Of a stretch of 64,000 bases of DNA, positions 49,860-57,779 are shown in pieces. The stretch comes from Thermoflexus hugenholtzii (lineage in GTDB: Bacteria > Chloroflexota > Anaerolineae > Thermoflexales > Thermoflexaceae), in assembly GCF_018771565.1 (NCBI RefSeq), contig NZ_CP076326.1:558001-622000 (forward strand), written 5' to 3'. The notes under the pieces were generated by a model. The model saw nothing but the letters and a program-made list of their open reading frames with translations, was not told where the DNA came from and ran no database searches. Position 1 is the first letter of the stretch. The number at the start of each line of letters is the position of its first letter. A program made the position numbers and the translations under genes.

Positions 49860-49893
49860 GCCCCGCATCGTAAGGGAGCCATCGTTCGCTCAT
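49860..49893 (-). pseudogene. DCC-protein N-terminal scar
   Basis: ATG at 49893 begins MSERWLPYDAGP, matching MGTRWLLYDAG of the intact DCC protein at 56746; the CxxC and the rest are missing. It is in frame with the propeller lipoprotein gene. The 49894-50031 stretch shows no gene. Confidence 0.6.
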
Positions 49894-50031
49894 CGCTTCC
49901 CCCCGCTTGCGGTGCGGAATCGGCACCGGCCGGGGAGGGGCGGGAGCGGTTCCTCGGCCCCTCCCGCACGCCCCCAGCGTCAGGGCCATTGTCCCACATC
50001 CATCCCCATCGCTTCCACCATCCCACCCGCC

Positions 50032-51750
50032 TTATGGAACCCCCCTTCGAGCTCCCGGGTCTGGATCCCGTCCCCGAGCGACCAACCGCACGGGCGATGC
50101 AGATCCCAGCTGGAGGGAAAGGTCTCTCGACTGATCGTCATCGGCGGCCGGATCGCCGGATTCGTTTGTTCCGGGATGTGAAGCAGGCGATGGCGGGGGG
50201 ATCCATTCAATCAACCCCCACTGACACCGTCCGTCCGAACGAGGGGAGATCGCCTGGGCGCCGATCCACACCCGTTTCAGCAGGCGCCCTTGGATTTCAG
50301 GAAGCAACGCATATATGCCTTGGTAGAAGGGGAAGAGATCCAGGGTCGCCTGGGGGACTCCCTCCAGGTTCAGCCACACCGCCTGTTCCCCATGCTCCCC
50401 CCTTACGGCCAACACGCCGTCTGGAACAGGAACGAGGGGCGGTCGCGCGCCGGCGAGGGGAATTCCAAGGGATCCCGGAGCTGCGGGCAGGCGCAACACA
50501 CGCAGCTCACCGGTTTGCAGATCTTTCAGGAAGACGGCAGGGGGATCGACCCCCCAGGTCATTATGGAGACCCCTTCCAGAAGCCGGCCGGCTTTGAGAT
50601 GGGCTCCCGGGGCAAGGTAGAGGACTCGGGCGGGATCTTCGGGCCCTTTGAGGTGCTGGCCTACGCGCACCATGGCGATCGCCAGCCATTGTCCATCCGG
50701 GGAAAGGGCGTAGTCGAAGAAGTTCCAATCTGAAAGCCCCAGGTCGGCGGGCCTCACCACCCGGCCGGCGTGGAGGTCCAGAAGGAAGCCCTTCCCGAAT
50801 GCATCGTTGGGCACCCCGATGAGCCAGTGAGGGCCGTTTCCGATCTCCCTGGTCGGTGGGATGTTCGGGTCGTCTGATCCAAGGATGTGAAGCGGCAGAT
50901 CGATCCGGCGGGCTGGCGCGCCCATGCGGGCGGGGACTTGCCAGATCCGGATCCGCGGCAGCCCATCCGGGGTTTCCACCTCTTGCAGCGCCAACCCGTA
51001 AGCGCTATCCCGGGCCATGATCACCCCCCACAGTCCCCGCTCACTCTCCAGGACCTTCTCCCAGGTCCCGGTGTTCAGATCTACTCGCCACACCGTCCCG
51101 TTTGGGGAGGAGGCGAGGGCCACTGCGTCCCGGGCCAGGAGAAGGTCACGAATCGGTTCCGGCGGCTCCAGAACGCGGGAGCGGTGATCCTCTTCCAGGA
51201 TCAGGCGAATGAGGCCGACATGGGTGCGGGTGGCCCTGAGCCGTCGGCCATCCGAAAGGGTCCAGCAGCAGACTTCCTCCACGGTCTCTTTCTCACGGAT
51301 GGCGCTCCCGTCCTGGATGAGCCAGTGGTGGGTATTGCCTTCCGTATCCAGTTCTGCGGAGGCCAGGAAACCTGCATTCTGAAGTGGGGGCTCCAGGGGC
51401 CAGCGCCACACCACCGTAAGGCGGCGGCCGTCCCGGGAGATCGACTCCGGGAAGATGGGATACGGAGAACCCGGGAGGTGGCGCAGGCGTCGGTCGGGTC
51501 GGGCCAGCTCCTCCCAGCGGAGATCCCGAAGGTCCAGGAGCGGCGAGGGCGTCTCCCCGCTCGAAATATCCGGTGGAGGAAGGCAGGGGGAAGTGGGGAG
51601 TGTGGGCGGAGGAGGGGTAGAGAGGGGTGAACCGAACCCCTTCTCCAACGTGGGCCGGGGTCCAGGAGCCCGCGGCATCCTACAGCTCAGCAGGCTTAGC
51701 ACCATCAGCATCATGATCGCAATCCGACCCGGCTTAGACAGAACACACAT
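50032..51750 (-). CDS. Propeller-like lipoprotein of the accessory cassette (copy A)
   Basis: 572 residues. Lipobox LSLLSC (Cys near residue 20), a Pro/Thr-rich linker to about 65, then a beta-rich domain with blade-like ALSPDGQWLAIAM, PNGTVWRVDLNTGTWEKVLE and GPHWLIGVPNDAFGKGFLLD. It is paralogous to the protein at 53639 (shared ARMGAPA, LLDLxxGRVxRPxDLGL and LYLxPxxxLxAG), with about 35 extra residues at the end from read-through past the shared stop point. AAGGAG lies upstream of ATG 51750, 14 bases after the Cys-rich gene. Confidence 0.78.
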   Translation of the reverse strand: MCVLSKPGRIAIMMLMVLSLLSCRMPRAPGPRPTLEKGFGSPLSTPPPPTLPTSPCLPPPDISSGETPSPLLDLRDLRWEELARPDRRLRHLPGSPYPIFPESISRDGRRLTVVWRWPLEPPLQNAGFLASAELDTEGNTHHWLIQDGSAIREKETVEEVCCWTLSDGRRLRATRTHVGLIRLILEEDHRSRVLEPPEPIRDLLLARDAVALASSPNGTVWRVDLNTGTWEKVLESERGLWGVIMARDSAYGLALQEVETPDGLPRIRIWQVPARMGAPARRIDLPLHILGSDDPNIPPTREIGNGPHWLIGVPNDAFGKGFLLDLHAGRVVRPADLGLSDWNFFDYALSPDGQWLAIAMVRVGQHLKGPEDPARVLYLAPGAHLKAGRLLEGVSIMTWGVDPPAVFLKDLQTGELRVLRLPAAPGSLGIPLAGARPPLVPVPDGVLAVRGEHGEQAVWLNLEGVPQATLDLFPFYQGIYALLPEIQGRLLKRVWIGAQAISPRSDGRCQWGLIEWIPPPSPASHPGTNESGDPAADDDQSRDLSLQLGSASPVRLVARGRDPDPGARRGVP

Positions 51751-51764
51751 CACATTCTCCTTGT

Positions 51765-52418
51765 TTAACAAGTATAACCAGGATTGTAATAGAAGCGATA
51801 GATGGCCGTGGTCCCTTGAGCGACATCAACACAGCAACAAGGAGCTACTGTCTCGCCTAAGTATCTTTCAAGATGAACATGGGATCCACTATAACAAACT
51901 GTGCACCTGCAATCACGATTTGAGCAAGAGCATGTTGGACAATTGCATTGATCGGATGGGTTTGGCCATGATTTGCAGAGATAGCATCCTCCAACAATAT
52001 CGCCAAGTTTATATGAACGGGAAGTTAAATCAATCCACTGTCCGTTGCTTACAGTAGGATTAGCGACATGACCATACATCACTGAACCAACATAACAATA
52101 CTTTCCGTTATCGTATATATACAAATCAACTGTGATTGAACGAGCGTAGCTATTGTTCGGTTCTTTACAGCAACACAGATATTCGACCCATGTTTGCACG
52201 CGACGAACCGTTGGATAATTGACATATAGACAAATCGATCCGGGTGTTGGGCATGTTGATCCAGTTCCTGCAATGTCAATTGGTGAAGACCAATTCTTGC
52301 AACGACCATGAGCGTTTAAACATCCGCTACAATTCCCGTAGCAAGCTGGGCAATCACAATAATAATCCCGCCCGGTCACGATTCCCGATATCGGTGCATA
52401 AACATATGCATACGCCAT
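51765..52418 (-). CDS. Cys-rich LytM/M23-like protein (copy A)
   Basis: 217 residues with 25 Cys (11.5%). The N-terminus is MAYAYVYAPISGIVTGRD, followed by a Cys cluster, then SITVDLYIYDNGKYCYVGSV, MYGHVANPT, NGQWIDLT, KLGDIVGG and SGSHVHLER. The order APxSGxVT ... YGH ... LGDxxG ... HxHxE recalls M23/LytM zinc peptidases, but the first zinc His is not found (SPID in place of HxGxD). There is no signal peptide. Base composition is far more AT-rich than its neighbours. AAAGGAGG precedes the ATG. The copy at 55191 lacks the middle Cys insert. Confidence 0.75.
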   Translation of the reverse strand: MAYAYVYAPISGIVTGRDYYCDCPACYGNCSGCLNAHGRCKNWSSPIDIAGTGSTCPTPGSICLYVNYPTVRRVQTWVEYLCCCKEPNNSYARSITVDLYIYDNGKYCYVGSVMYGHVANPTVSNGQWIDLTSRSYKLGDIVGGCYLCKSWPNPSDQCNCPTCSCSNRDCRCTVCYSGSHVHLERYLGETVAPCCCVDVAQGTTAIYRFYYNPGYTC

Positions 52419-52435
52419 GGAAAACCTCCTTTCGC

Positions 52436-53419
52436 TTAAAATTTTGTTAATGAGGTTGTAATGATGGGCATCAAGGATCCCTCAGGATCCTGATAAGTCA
52501 CGAGGGTGTAAAGAACATCTTGTTCGATCCAATGCACCATATAGCCATCCACGGTCGGAAGCAGCACCCCAGGGGCCGGCGTGAAGAAAACCTTTGCCGG
52601 TGGGACTGGAATCTCTGGCTGCTCAGGATGCCGCACCGGCCACACTGGATAAGGACGAGGATAAATGGGACGCGCCCACAGGCTCCCTTCGGGTTCAGAG
52701 GCCCGCCCGAAGTCCAGTATCACGATGAACACTCGACCGCCTCCTCGGAACCGGATCACCTGCCCTTGTTGAAAGAGCAACTCTGTTGGCCGGTAGAGGG
52801 GGAAGGGGATCTGCGCTCGTGCCTCGGCCAGATCCTGCACCGGAAGGGTCTCCCCGCGCAGGGCCTCGGCTTCGGGGCTGCCATCGGTCTGGCATAGGAT
52901 GGGAGCGGGGGCACAGCTCACGAAGGAGGGCAGCGGGGCGCCTTCCGGAAGCAGCACGAACCTCTCCCAGAGCTCCCCCTCCCCTGGGCCGAGACGAGGA
53001 GGGGCCGAACCGGCGGTTCGAGGGGTATGGGTCCCTCCGGGGATCCGCCGCAGCAGCGCCAGCCCGGCCAGGGCCAGGCTCTGGCGCAGCAACCGCCGCC
53101 TCCCCCAATCCACGCCCAGCACCGGCCCGCCGTGCCGGGCCACGGCCTGGGCCACCCGCAACGCCCGCACTGGGCCTAAGACCTGCACTAGGCGCGCCCG
53201 CAGGGAAAGGCCCGCAAAGATTCGCACCCGCTCCCCCTTGATCTCAACGAGCATCGGCTCCCACCGCCAGCCGGGACGGGCGCGGTCCAGCAGGGCCCGG
53301 ACCTCGGGCTCCCACAAACTTCGCACCCCCAGCTGCCCGCCGCTCCGGGCTTTCACCTCCCGGGCCAGGGCCGCGCACACGGAACACCCGCTGTCAAAGG
53401 GAAGATACCGTTTTGGTAT
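52436..53419 (-). CDS. DCC-family thiol protein with internal twin-Arg segment (copy A), ATA start
   Basis: 327 residues, aligning end to end with copy B at 55766. The N-terminus PFDSGCSVCAALAREV carries the CxxC of DCC (DUF393) proteins. A twin-Arg hydrophobic segment follows near residue 107 (DWGRRRLLRQSLALAGLALL), then an outer domain of about 190 residues (SFVSCAPAPILCQTD, RPIYPRPYPVWPVRHP, TPAPGVLLPTVDGYM). Where copy B has ATG, this copy has ATA (53417-53419). The next start, GTG 53380, would remove the first active Cys. It may be poorly expressed. Confidence 0.75.
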   Translation of the reverse strand: MPKRYLPFDSGCSVCAALAREVKARSGGQLGVRSLWEPEVRALLDRARPGWRWEPMLVEIKGERVRIFAGLSLRARLVQVLGPVRALRVAQAVARHGGPVLGVDWGRRRLLRQSLALAGLALLRRIPGGTHTPRTAGSAPPRLGPGEGELWERFVLLPEGAPLPSFVSCAPAPILCQTDGSPEAEALRGETLPVQDLAEARAQIPFPLYRPTELLFQQGQVIRFRGGGRVFIVILDFGRASEPEGSLWARPIYPRPYPVWPVRHPEQPEIPVPPAKVFFTPAPGVLLPTVDGYMVHWIEQDVLYTLVTYQDPEGSLMPIITTSLTKF

Positions 53420-53638
53420 GGCCTCGCCGCCCCGGGAGGGATTCCCCTTCTCGTCTTATCCCCTTCGCCCTCGGCGCGCTTCCTCGTTTTTGGAGGAACC
53501 CCGCTTCGATGCGATCCTCCGTGAGTAGCGGAGGGCCTGGGCGATCCTCCGGGCTGGCCGGAGCGGATGTTGCTTAGACATCAGACGAGGCGCGCATTCT
53601 GCGTTTTCCGACTCGGGGGCAGGCAGCTGCGCCCACCC

Positions 53639-55177
53639 TCAGGGGCCTGAGGCCCATTCGACCAGGGCATAGCGGCACGTTTCATCCGGCCCGGGCGTTT
53701 TCAGAACGGCCCCCAGATAGACCCGATTGCCCTGACCCCGGATCCATTCGATGCGGGCGTAGAAAGGAGACAGATCCAGCCGCTCCCGGATTTGCCCCTC
53801 CGGCGTCAGCTGAAGGAGGCGGGCCGGCGTGCCGCGTTCCACCCCGAGCCATACGCCTCGTGCGCTCCCCAGGGGGAGCCCCACTCCCTTCAGGGGCACC
53901 TCGGTGATCCGCCCTCCTCGCTCCAGGCGCATAGCCCGCAGCGTCTCGGCACCCGCTTCTCGAAGGACAATACCGGCCGGATCTTCCAGCCAGGCAACGA
54001 ACAGGGCGCCGGGCTGCTGGATCCCGGCTCGGAGATCCGTCACCGGCGTCAGATAAAGGATTTGGGTCGGATCCTCCGGTCCCTGAGGGGTGTGTCCCGC
54101 GGGCAGCAGCGCGATGGCCACCCATTCCCCGGAAGGGTGCACAAAATATTTCCAGAATCGGAGCGACTGGGGAAGTCCCAAATCGGTCGGACGAATCACG
54201 CGACCGGTTCGGAGATCCAGCAGAAAGCCCTCTCCCAGCTCCTCATTGGGCATGAAAACATACCAGTATGGGCCATCTCCTAACGCCTGGGTCTGGGTTT
54301 CTTCGGGGCTTCCCTCCCGACCGACCCAACGGAGTTTCAGCTCGGGAAGGGGCTCTGCAGGGGCGCCTATCCGCGCTGGGATCCGCCAGACTCGCACGAT
54401 CCCGGGTTCCTCTGGCTGCACAGCCAGGCCGTAGGTTCCGTTGGGGGCCAGCGTAAAGGCATTGCCCAGTTTGCCGGTTTGAGGGGGACGGGGGCTGATC
54501 ACGCGTTCCCAGCGTCCAGAGCGGATCTCCATGCGCCACAGTTCCCCTTCTCCATCCCGCGCGAACAGGATCCCGTTGGCTGCCCTCCATACCCATGTGA
54601 TCTCTGTGGGGGGGTTCAAGGATTGGGCCTGGGGCGGCTCGCCGAGGAAGAGGGACTTTCCGTATCCCCACACCGGCCGCCCATCGGGTAGCCAGGTGTA
54701 GAGGATGCGCTCATCAGGCGGCCGGACCAGCCAGCGATGCTGGGATCCCTCCCGATCGATCAAGGCCTCCGCGATCGCCCCGAACATCTGAGGATGGAGT
54801 TCCAGGCGCACCTTCAACCAGCGGCCATCCGGGGAGCTTTCTTCCAGAATGGGAGGGAAAGGGAATCCGGCCAGCTGGCGGATCTGCGTCCCTGGGAGGG
54901 GAAGTTCTTCCCAGGACCACCCGGCCAGATCCGGCAAGTAAGCGGCTTCCGGGGTTTCCAGGTTTGGCTCCAGACGCCGGCAGGCGGTCGCCGTTGAAGT
55001 TTTCGGGATCGTGGGGGAAGGGATCAGCGACGCGGTTGGGATGGATGGCGAAGGAACAGGGGGGTGTGCCTCCCTGCCAGAGGGCGCCGGAGTTCCGAGA
55101 GGTCCCCCACATCCCAGTGCCATTCCGAGCCAGGCGATCCACAATGCCCGAGCCAGCTTTCGGAGGATCCTGTTCAT
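53639..55177 (-). CDS. Propeller-like lipoprotein of the accessory cassette (copy B)
   Basis: 512 residues. Signal with lipobox GMALGC (Cys near residue 23), Pro/Ser/Thr linker to about 70, then a beta-rich domain with ESSPDGRWLKVRL, LAPNGTYGLAVQ, YWYVFMPNEELGEGFLLDL and VHPSGEWVAIALL. It ends in CRYALVEW, as does copy A (CQWGLIEW). AAGGAGGAGG lies five bases before ATG 55177, 13 bases after the Cys-rich gene. Structure suggests a surface-exposed protein-binding platform. Confidence 0.8.
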   Translation of the reverse strand: MNRILRKLARALWIAWLGMALGCGGPLGTPAPSGREAHPPVPSPSIPTASLIPSPTIPKTSTATACRRLEPNLETPEAAYLPDLAGWSWEELPLPGTQIRQLAGFPFPPILEESSPDGRWLKVRLELHPQMFGAIAEALIDREGSQHRWLVRPPDERILYTWLPDGRPVWGYGKSLFLGEPPQAQSLNPPTEITWVWRAANGILFARDGEGELWRMEIRSGRWERVISPRPPQTGKLGNAFTLAPNGTYGLAVQPEEPGIVRVWRIPARIGAPAEPLPELKLRWVGREGSPEETQTQALGDGPYWYVFMPNEELGEGFLLDLRTGRVIRPTDLGLPQSLRFWKYFVHPSGEWVAIALLPAGHTPQGPEDPTQILYLTPVTDLRAGIQQPGALFVAWLEDPAGIVLREAGAETLRAMRLERGGRITEVPLKGVGLPLGSARGVWLGVERGTPARLLQLTPEGQIRERLDLSPFYARIEWIRGQGNRVYLGAVLKTPGPDETCRYALVEWASGP

Positions 55178-55190
55178 CGTTGCCTCCTCC

Positions 55191-55748
55191 TTAGCAAGCA
55201 GATCCAGCGTTGTAGTAAAAGCGGTAAATCGCGGTGGTGCCTGCGGTCACGCTCGCACAGCAACACGGCGCCACGGTTTCTCCCAGGTTTCGCTCAAGAT
55301 GCACGTGAGCTCCAGAATAACAAGTGAAAGTGCACGTATATGTGCCTCCTATTACGTCTCCTAATTTGAGGGAACTTGAGGTCAAATCGATCCATTGTCC
55401 ATTGTTTACGGTGGGGTTAGCGATATGGCCATACATTACCGAGCCCACATAACAATATTTCCCGTTATCATACACATACAAATCGACCGTGATAGAGCGC
55501 GCGTAGCTGTTGTTGGTCTCCTGGCAGCAACATTTGTATTCCACCCATGTTTGCACACGGCGAACAGTAGGATAGTTAACGTAGAGGTAGATGGATCCGG
55601 TTCCCGCGATATCGATGGGGGAAGCCCAATTCTTGCAGCGACCGTGGGCACTGCCACATCCGTTGCAGTTCCCGCAAGGGCAGCTGCAGTAGGAATCCCG
55701 CCCGGTCACTGTTCCGGAAATGGGCGCATAAACATACGCATACGCCAT
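55191..55748 (-). CDS. Cys-rich LytM/M23-like protein (copy B)
   Basis: 185 residues with 16 Cys. It shares MAYAYVYAPISGTVTGRD, SITVDLYVYDNGKYCYVGSV, NGQWIDLT, KLGDVIGG, GAHVHLERNLGETVAPCCC and IYRFYYNAG with copy A. The HVHLE motif and preceding YGH and LGDVIGG match the second half of M23 peptidases, while the first HxxxD zinc motif is not recognisable. No signal peptide. AAAGGAGG precedes ATG 55748, 18 bases after the DCC gene. More AT-rich than the surrounding genes. Confidence 0.77.
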   Translation of the reverse strand: MAYAYVYAPISGTVTGRDSYCSCPCGNCNGCGSAHGRCKNWASPIDIAGTGSIYLYVNYPTVRRVQTWVEYKCCCQETNNSYARSITVDLYVYDNGKYCYVGSVMYGHIANPTVNNGQWIDLTSSSLKLGDVIGGTYTCTFTCYSGAHVHLERNLGETVAPCCCASVTAGTTAIYRFYYNAGSAC

Positions 55749-55765
55749 GTCTATCCTCCTTTCGA

Positions 55766-56746
55766 TTAAAGTCGAGCTAGTGATTGTGCGATCTTGTAAA
55801 TCGAGGAGCCATCGGGATCGTGATGGGTGAGGAGGGTATACAGGATCGACCTTTCGATCCACTGGACCATATATCCATCGGCGGTGGGCAACAGCACGCC
55901 GGGAGCAGGAGTGAAGGAAATTTTCTCCGGCTGGATCAGGCGCTCGGGTTGGTCCGGATGCCGCACGGGCCAGATGGGGTAAGGTCGAGGATAGATCGGA
56001 CGGGCCCACAAGCGGACTTCCGGCTCTTTCAGGCCGAAATCCAGCATGACGGAGAACACAGATCCTCCCTGCTGGAAGCGAATGATCCGTCCCTGATGAA
56101 GGGGCATCCCGACCGGTTGATACAGAGGGAGGGAGCTTCGTGCCCGTGCCTCATTAAGATCCTGCACCGGAAGGACCTCCCCCCGCAGGGCCTCGGCCTC
56201 CGGGCGGCCATCGGTCTGACATAGAATGGGGGCGGGGGCACAGGTCACGAAGGGAGGAATCGGGGCACCTTCCGGCAGGAGCACGAAGCCCTCCCAGACC
56301 TCGCCCGCTCCGGTGGCGGGCGGGGTGGGCGGGGCCTTCTCAGGCCTGGCCATTGGGGAGCCTCCGGGGAGGCGACGGAGGAGGGCCAGGGCAGCCAGGG
56401 CGCCGCCCTGCTGCAGCAACCGCCGCCTTCCCCAATCCACACCGAGCACCGGGCCTCCCATCCGGGCCACCGCCTGGGCCAGCCGCAACGCCCGCACCGG
56501 GCCCAGAACCTGCACCAGGCGCGCCCGCATCGCCAGGCCCACCAAGACCCGCACCCGCTCCCCTTCGATCTCGACGAGCATCGGCTCCCACTGCCAGCCG
56601 GGACGGGCGCGGTCCAGCAGGGCCTGGACCTCAGGCTCCCGCAAACTCCGCACCCGCAGCCGCCCGCCGCTGAGGGCCTCCACCTCCCGGGCCAGGGCGG
56701 CGCATATGGAACACCCCGCATCGTAAAGCAGCCACCGCGTCCCCAT
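55766..56746 (-). CDS. DCC-family thiol protein with internal twin-Arg segment (copy B)
   Basis: 326 residues. Residues 1-95 are DCC/DUF393-like with CxxC at 12-15 (YDAGCSICAALAREV). A twin-Arg membrane segment lies at 105-125 (DWGRRRLLQQGGALAALALL), and an outer domain follows (FVTCAPAPILCQTDGRPEAE, RPIYPRPYPIWPVRHP, TPAPGVLLPTADGYM). DCC proteins are thioredoxin-like. An inside CxxC domain joined to an exported domain, next to a Cys-rich gene, suggests thiol handling of the partner. GGGAGG precedes the ATG. Confidence 0.82.
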   Translation of the reverse strand: MGTRWLLYDAGCSICAALAREVEALSGGRLRVRSLREPEVQALLDRARPGWQWEPMLVEIEGERVRVLVGLAMRARLVQVLGPVRALRLAQAVARMGGPVLGVDWGRRRLLQQGGALAALALLRRLPGGSPMARPEKAPPTPPATGAGEVWEGFVLLPEGAPIPPFVTCAPAPILCQTDGRPEAEALRGEVLPVQDLNEARARSSLPLYQPVGMPLHQGRIIRFQQGGSVFSVMLDFGLKEPEVRLWARPIYPRPYPIWPVRHPDQPERLIQPEKISFTPAPGVLLPTADGYMVQWIERSILYTLLTHHDPDGSSIYKIAQSLARL

Positions 56747-56806
56747 CGCAGACCTCCCTTGCCTGGGCTTCCGCTTCTCATCCTAGCCCACTCCCCGCTT
56801 CTTGTC

Positions 56807-56828
56807 TGTCCCCCGCGTCGGGGGACAG
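56807..56828. terminator. Hairpin between the LuxR-type gene and cassette B
   Basis: CTGTCCCC and GGGGACAG with a six-base loop, in the 104-base gap. It may attenuate read-through from the regulator. The same stem occurs at 58906 and inside the hairpin at 9704. Confidence 0.5.
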
Positions 56829-56850
56829 ACCTTCCGCGGGCGGTCCCCGT

Positions 56851-57549
56851 CTACCCAAGGCCCATCAGGGCCTCGATCAGCTGCCGGAAGTCCGGCAAGG
56901 GATCCTCTTCCAGCAGCGCCGCGCAGCGGGGGTCCAGGAGGCCGCCCTGGGCCAGCCAGCGGGTCAGGTCCACCCGATCCACCCGCCCCAGGCGGGCCAG
57001 GGCCCGCGCCAGATGGGTGCGGACGGTCTCCGGCGCGATGCCGAGCACGCGGGCGATCTCCTTGTTGCTCAGGCCGTGGGCCGCCGCCCAGGCCACCGCC
57101 CGCTGCTGCGGGCTGAGGGCCGCCCACGGATCGCCCCAGCTCGCCCACCAGCGCTGGGCCTGCCGCACCGCCCCCGGGGTCCACAGCGACGTCCCGGCCA
57201 GGGCCTGCCGGACGGCGGCGAGGAGCCTTTCGCACGGTTGCCCCCGCCACAGGCAGCCCCGGGCGCCGGCCTTCCAGGCCAGGGCCTCCCGGGCAGGGTG
57301 GGGGACTTCCACCAGCAGCAGTCCCGAGCATTCCGGTTGCGCCTGGATGGCGGCGGCCAGCAGCGCCGCGCCGCTGCCGTCCAGCAGCTCGAAGGCCACC
57401 AGCAGGGCGGAAGGGGGATGGCGGGCCTGGGCGACCCGGGCCTCGGCGGCGGTGGCCGCCTCCCAGGCGATGGAGAAGCCCCAGGCGCTCAGGCGCTCGG
57501 CCCAGACAGCCCGGCGCATCGAATCGCTATCCACCAGCCCGACTGCCAT
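56851..57549 (-). CDS. LuxR/NarL-type regulator with atypical receiver domain
   Basis: 232 residues. The C-terminal LuxR helix-turn-helix is clear (LSPQQRAVAWAAAHGLSNKE, IARVLGIAPETVRTHLARAL). The N-terminal 120 residues follow the receiver fold (GLVDSDSMRRAVWAERL), but the phospho-acceptor Asp is replaced: the segment reads LLVAFELLDGSG, with Ala at the Asp site. It probably works without phosphorylation. It lies upstream of cassette B and is the likely regulator. GAAGGGGGG precedes the ATG. Confidence 0.83.
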   Translation of the reverse strand: MAVGLVDSDSMRRAVWAERLSAWGFSIAWEAATAAEARVAQARHPPSALLVAFELLDGSGAALLAAAIQAQPECSGLLLVEVPHPAREALAWKAGARGCLWRGQPCERLLAAVRQALAGTSLWTPGAVRQAQRWWASWGDPWAALSPQQRAVAWAAAHGLSNKEIARVLGIAPETVRTHLARALARLGRVDRVDLTRWLAQGGLLDPRCAALLEEDPLPDFRQLIEALMGLG

Positions 57550-57779
57550 CGCCCCCCTTCGGAGGAGAACGCCTGATCACATTATAGGAGGCCAACCGAT
57601 TGAGGGCAAGGCATGTCGGCCCGCAGAGGCCTCACCGTGGGTTTATCGTCCCCCATCGAAGCCATATCGATCGAACATGGGCTCCGGAAGAGAGAGCGGT
57701 TTGACGCTTTGCGATCAGGGGGGCAGGGATCTTCGGACCCCTGCTCTCCCTGGGCGGGAGGTTCCCCGCCATCTAAGGC

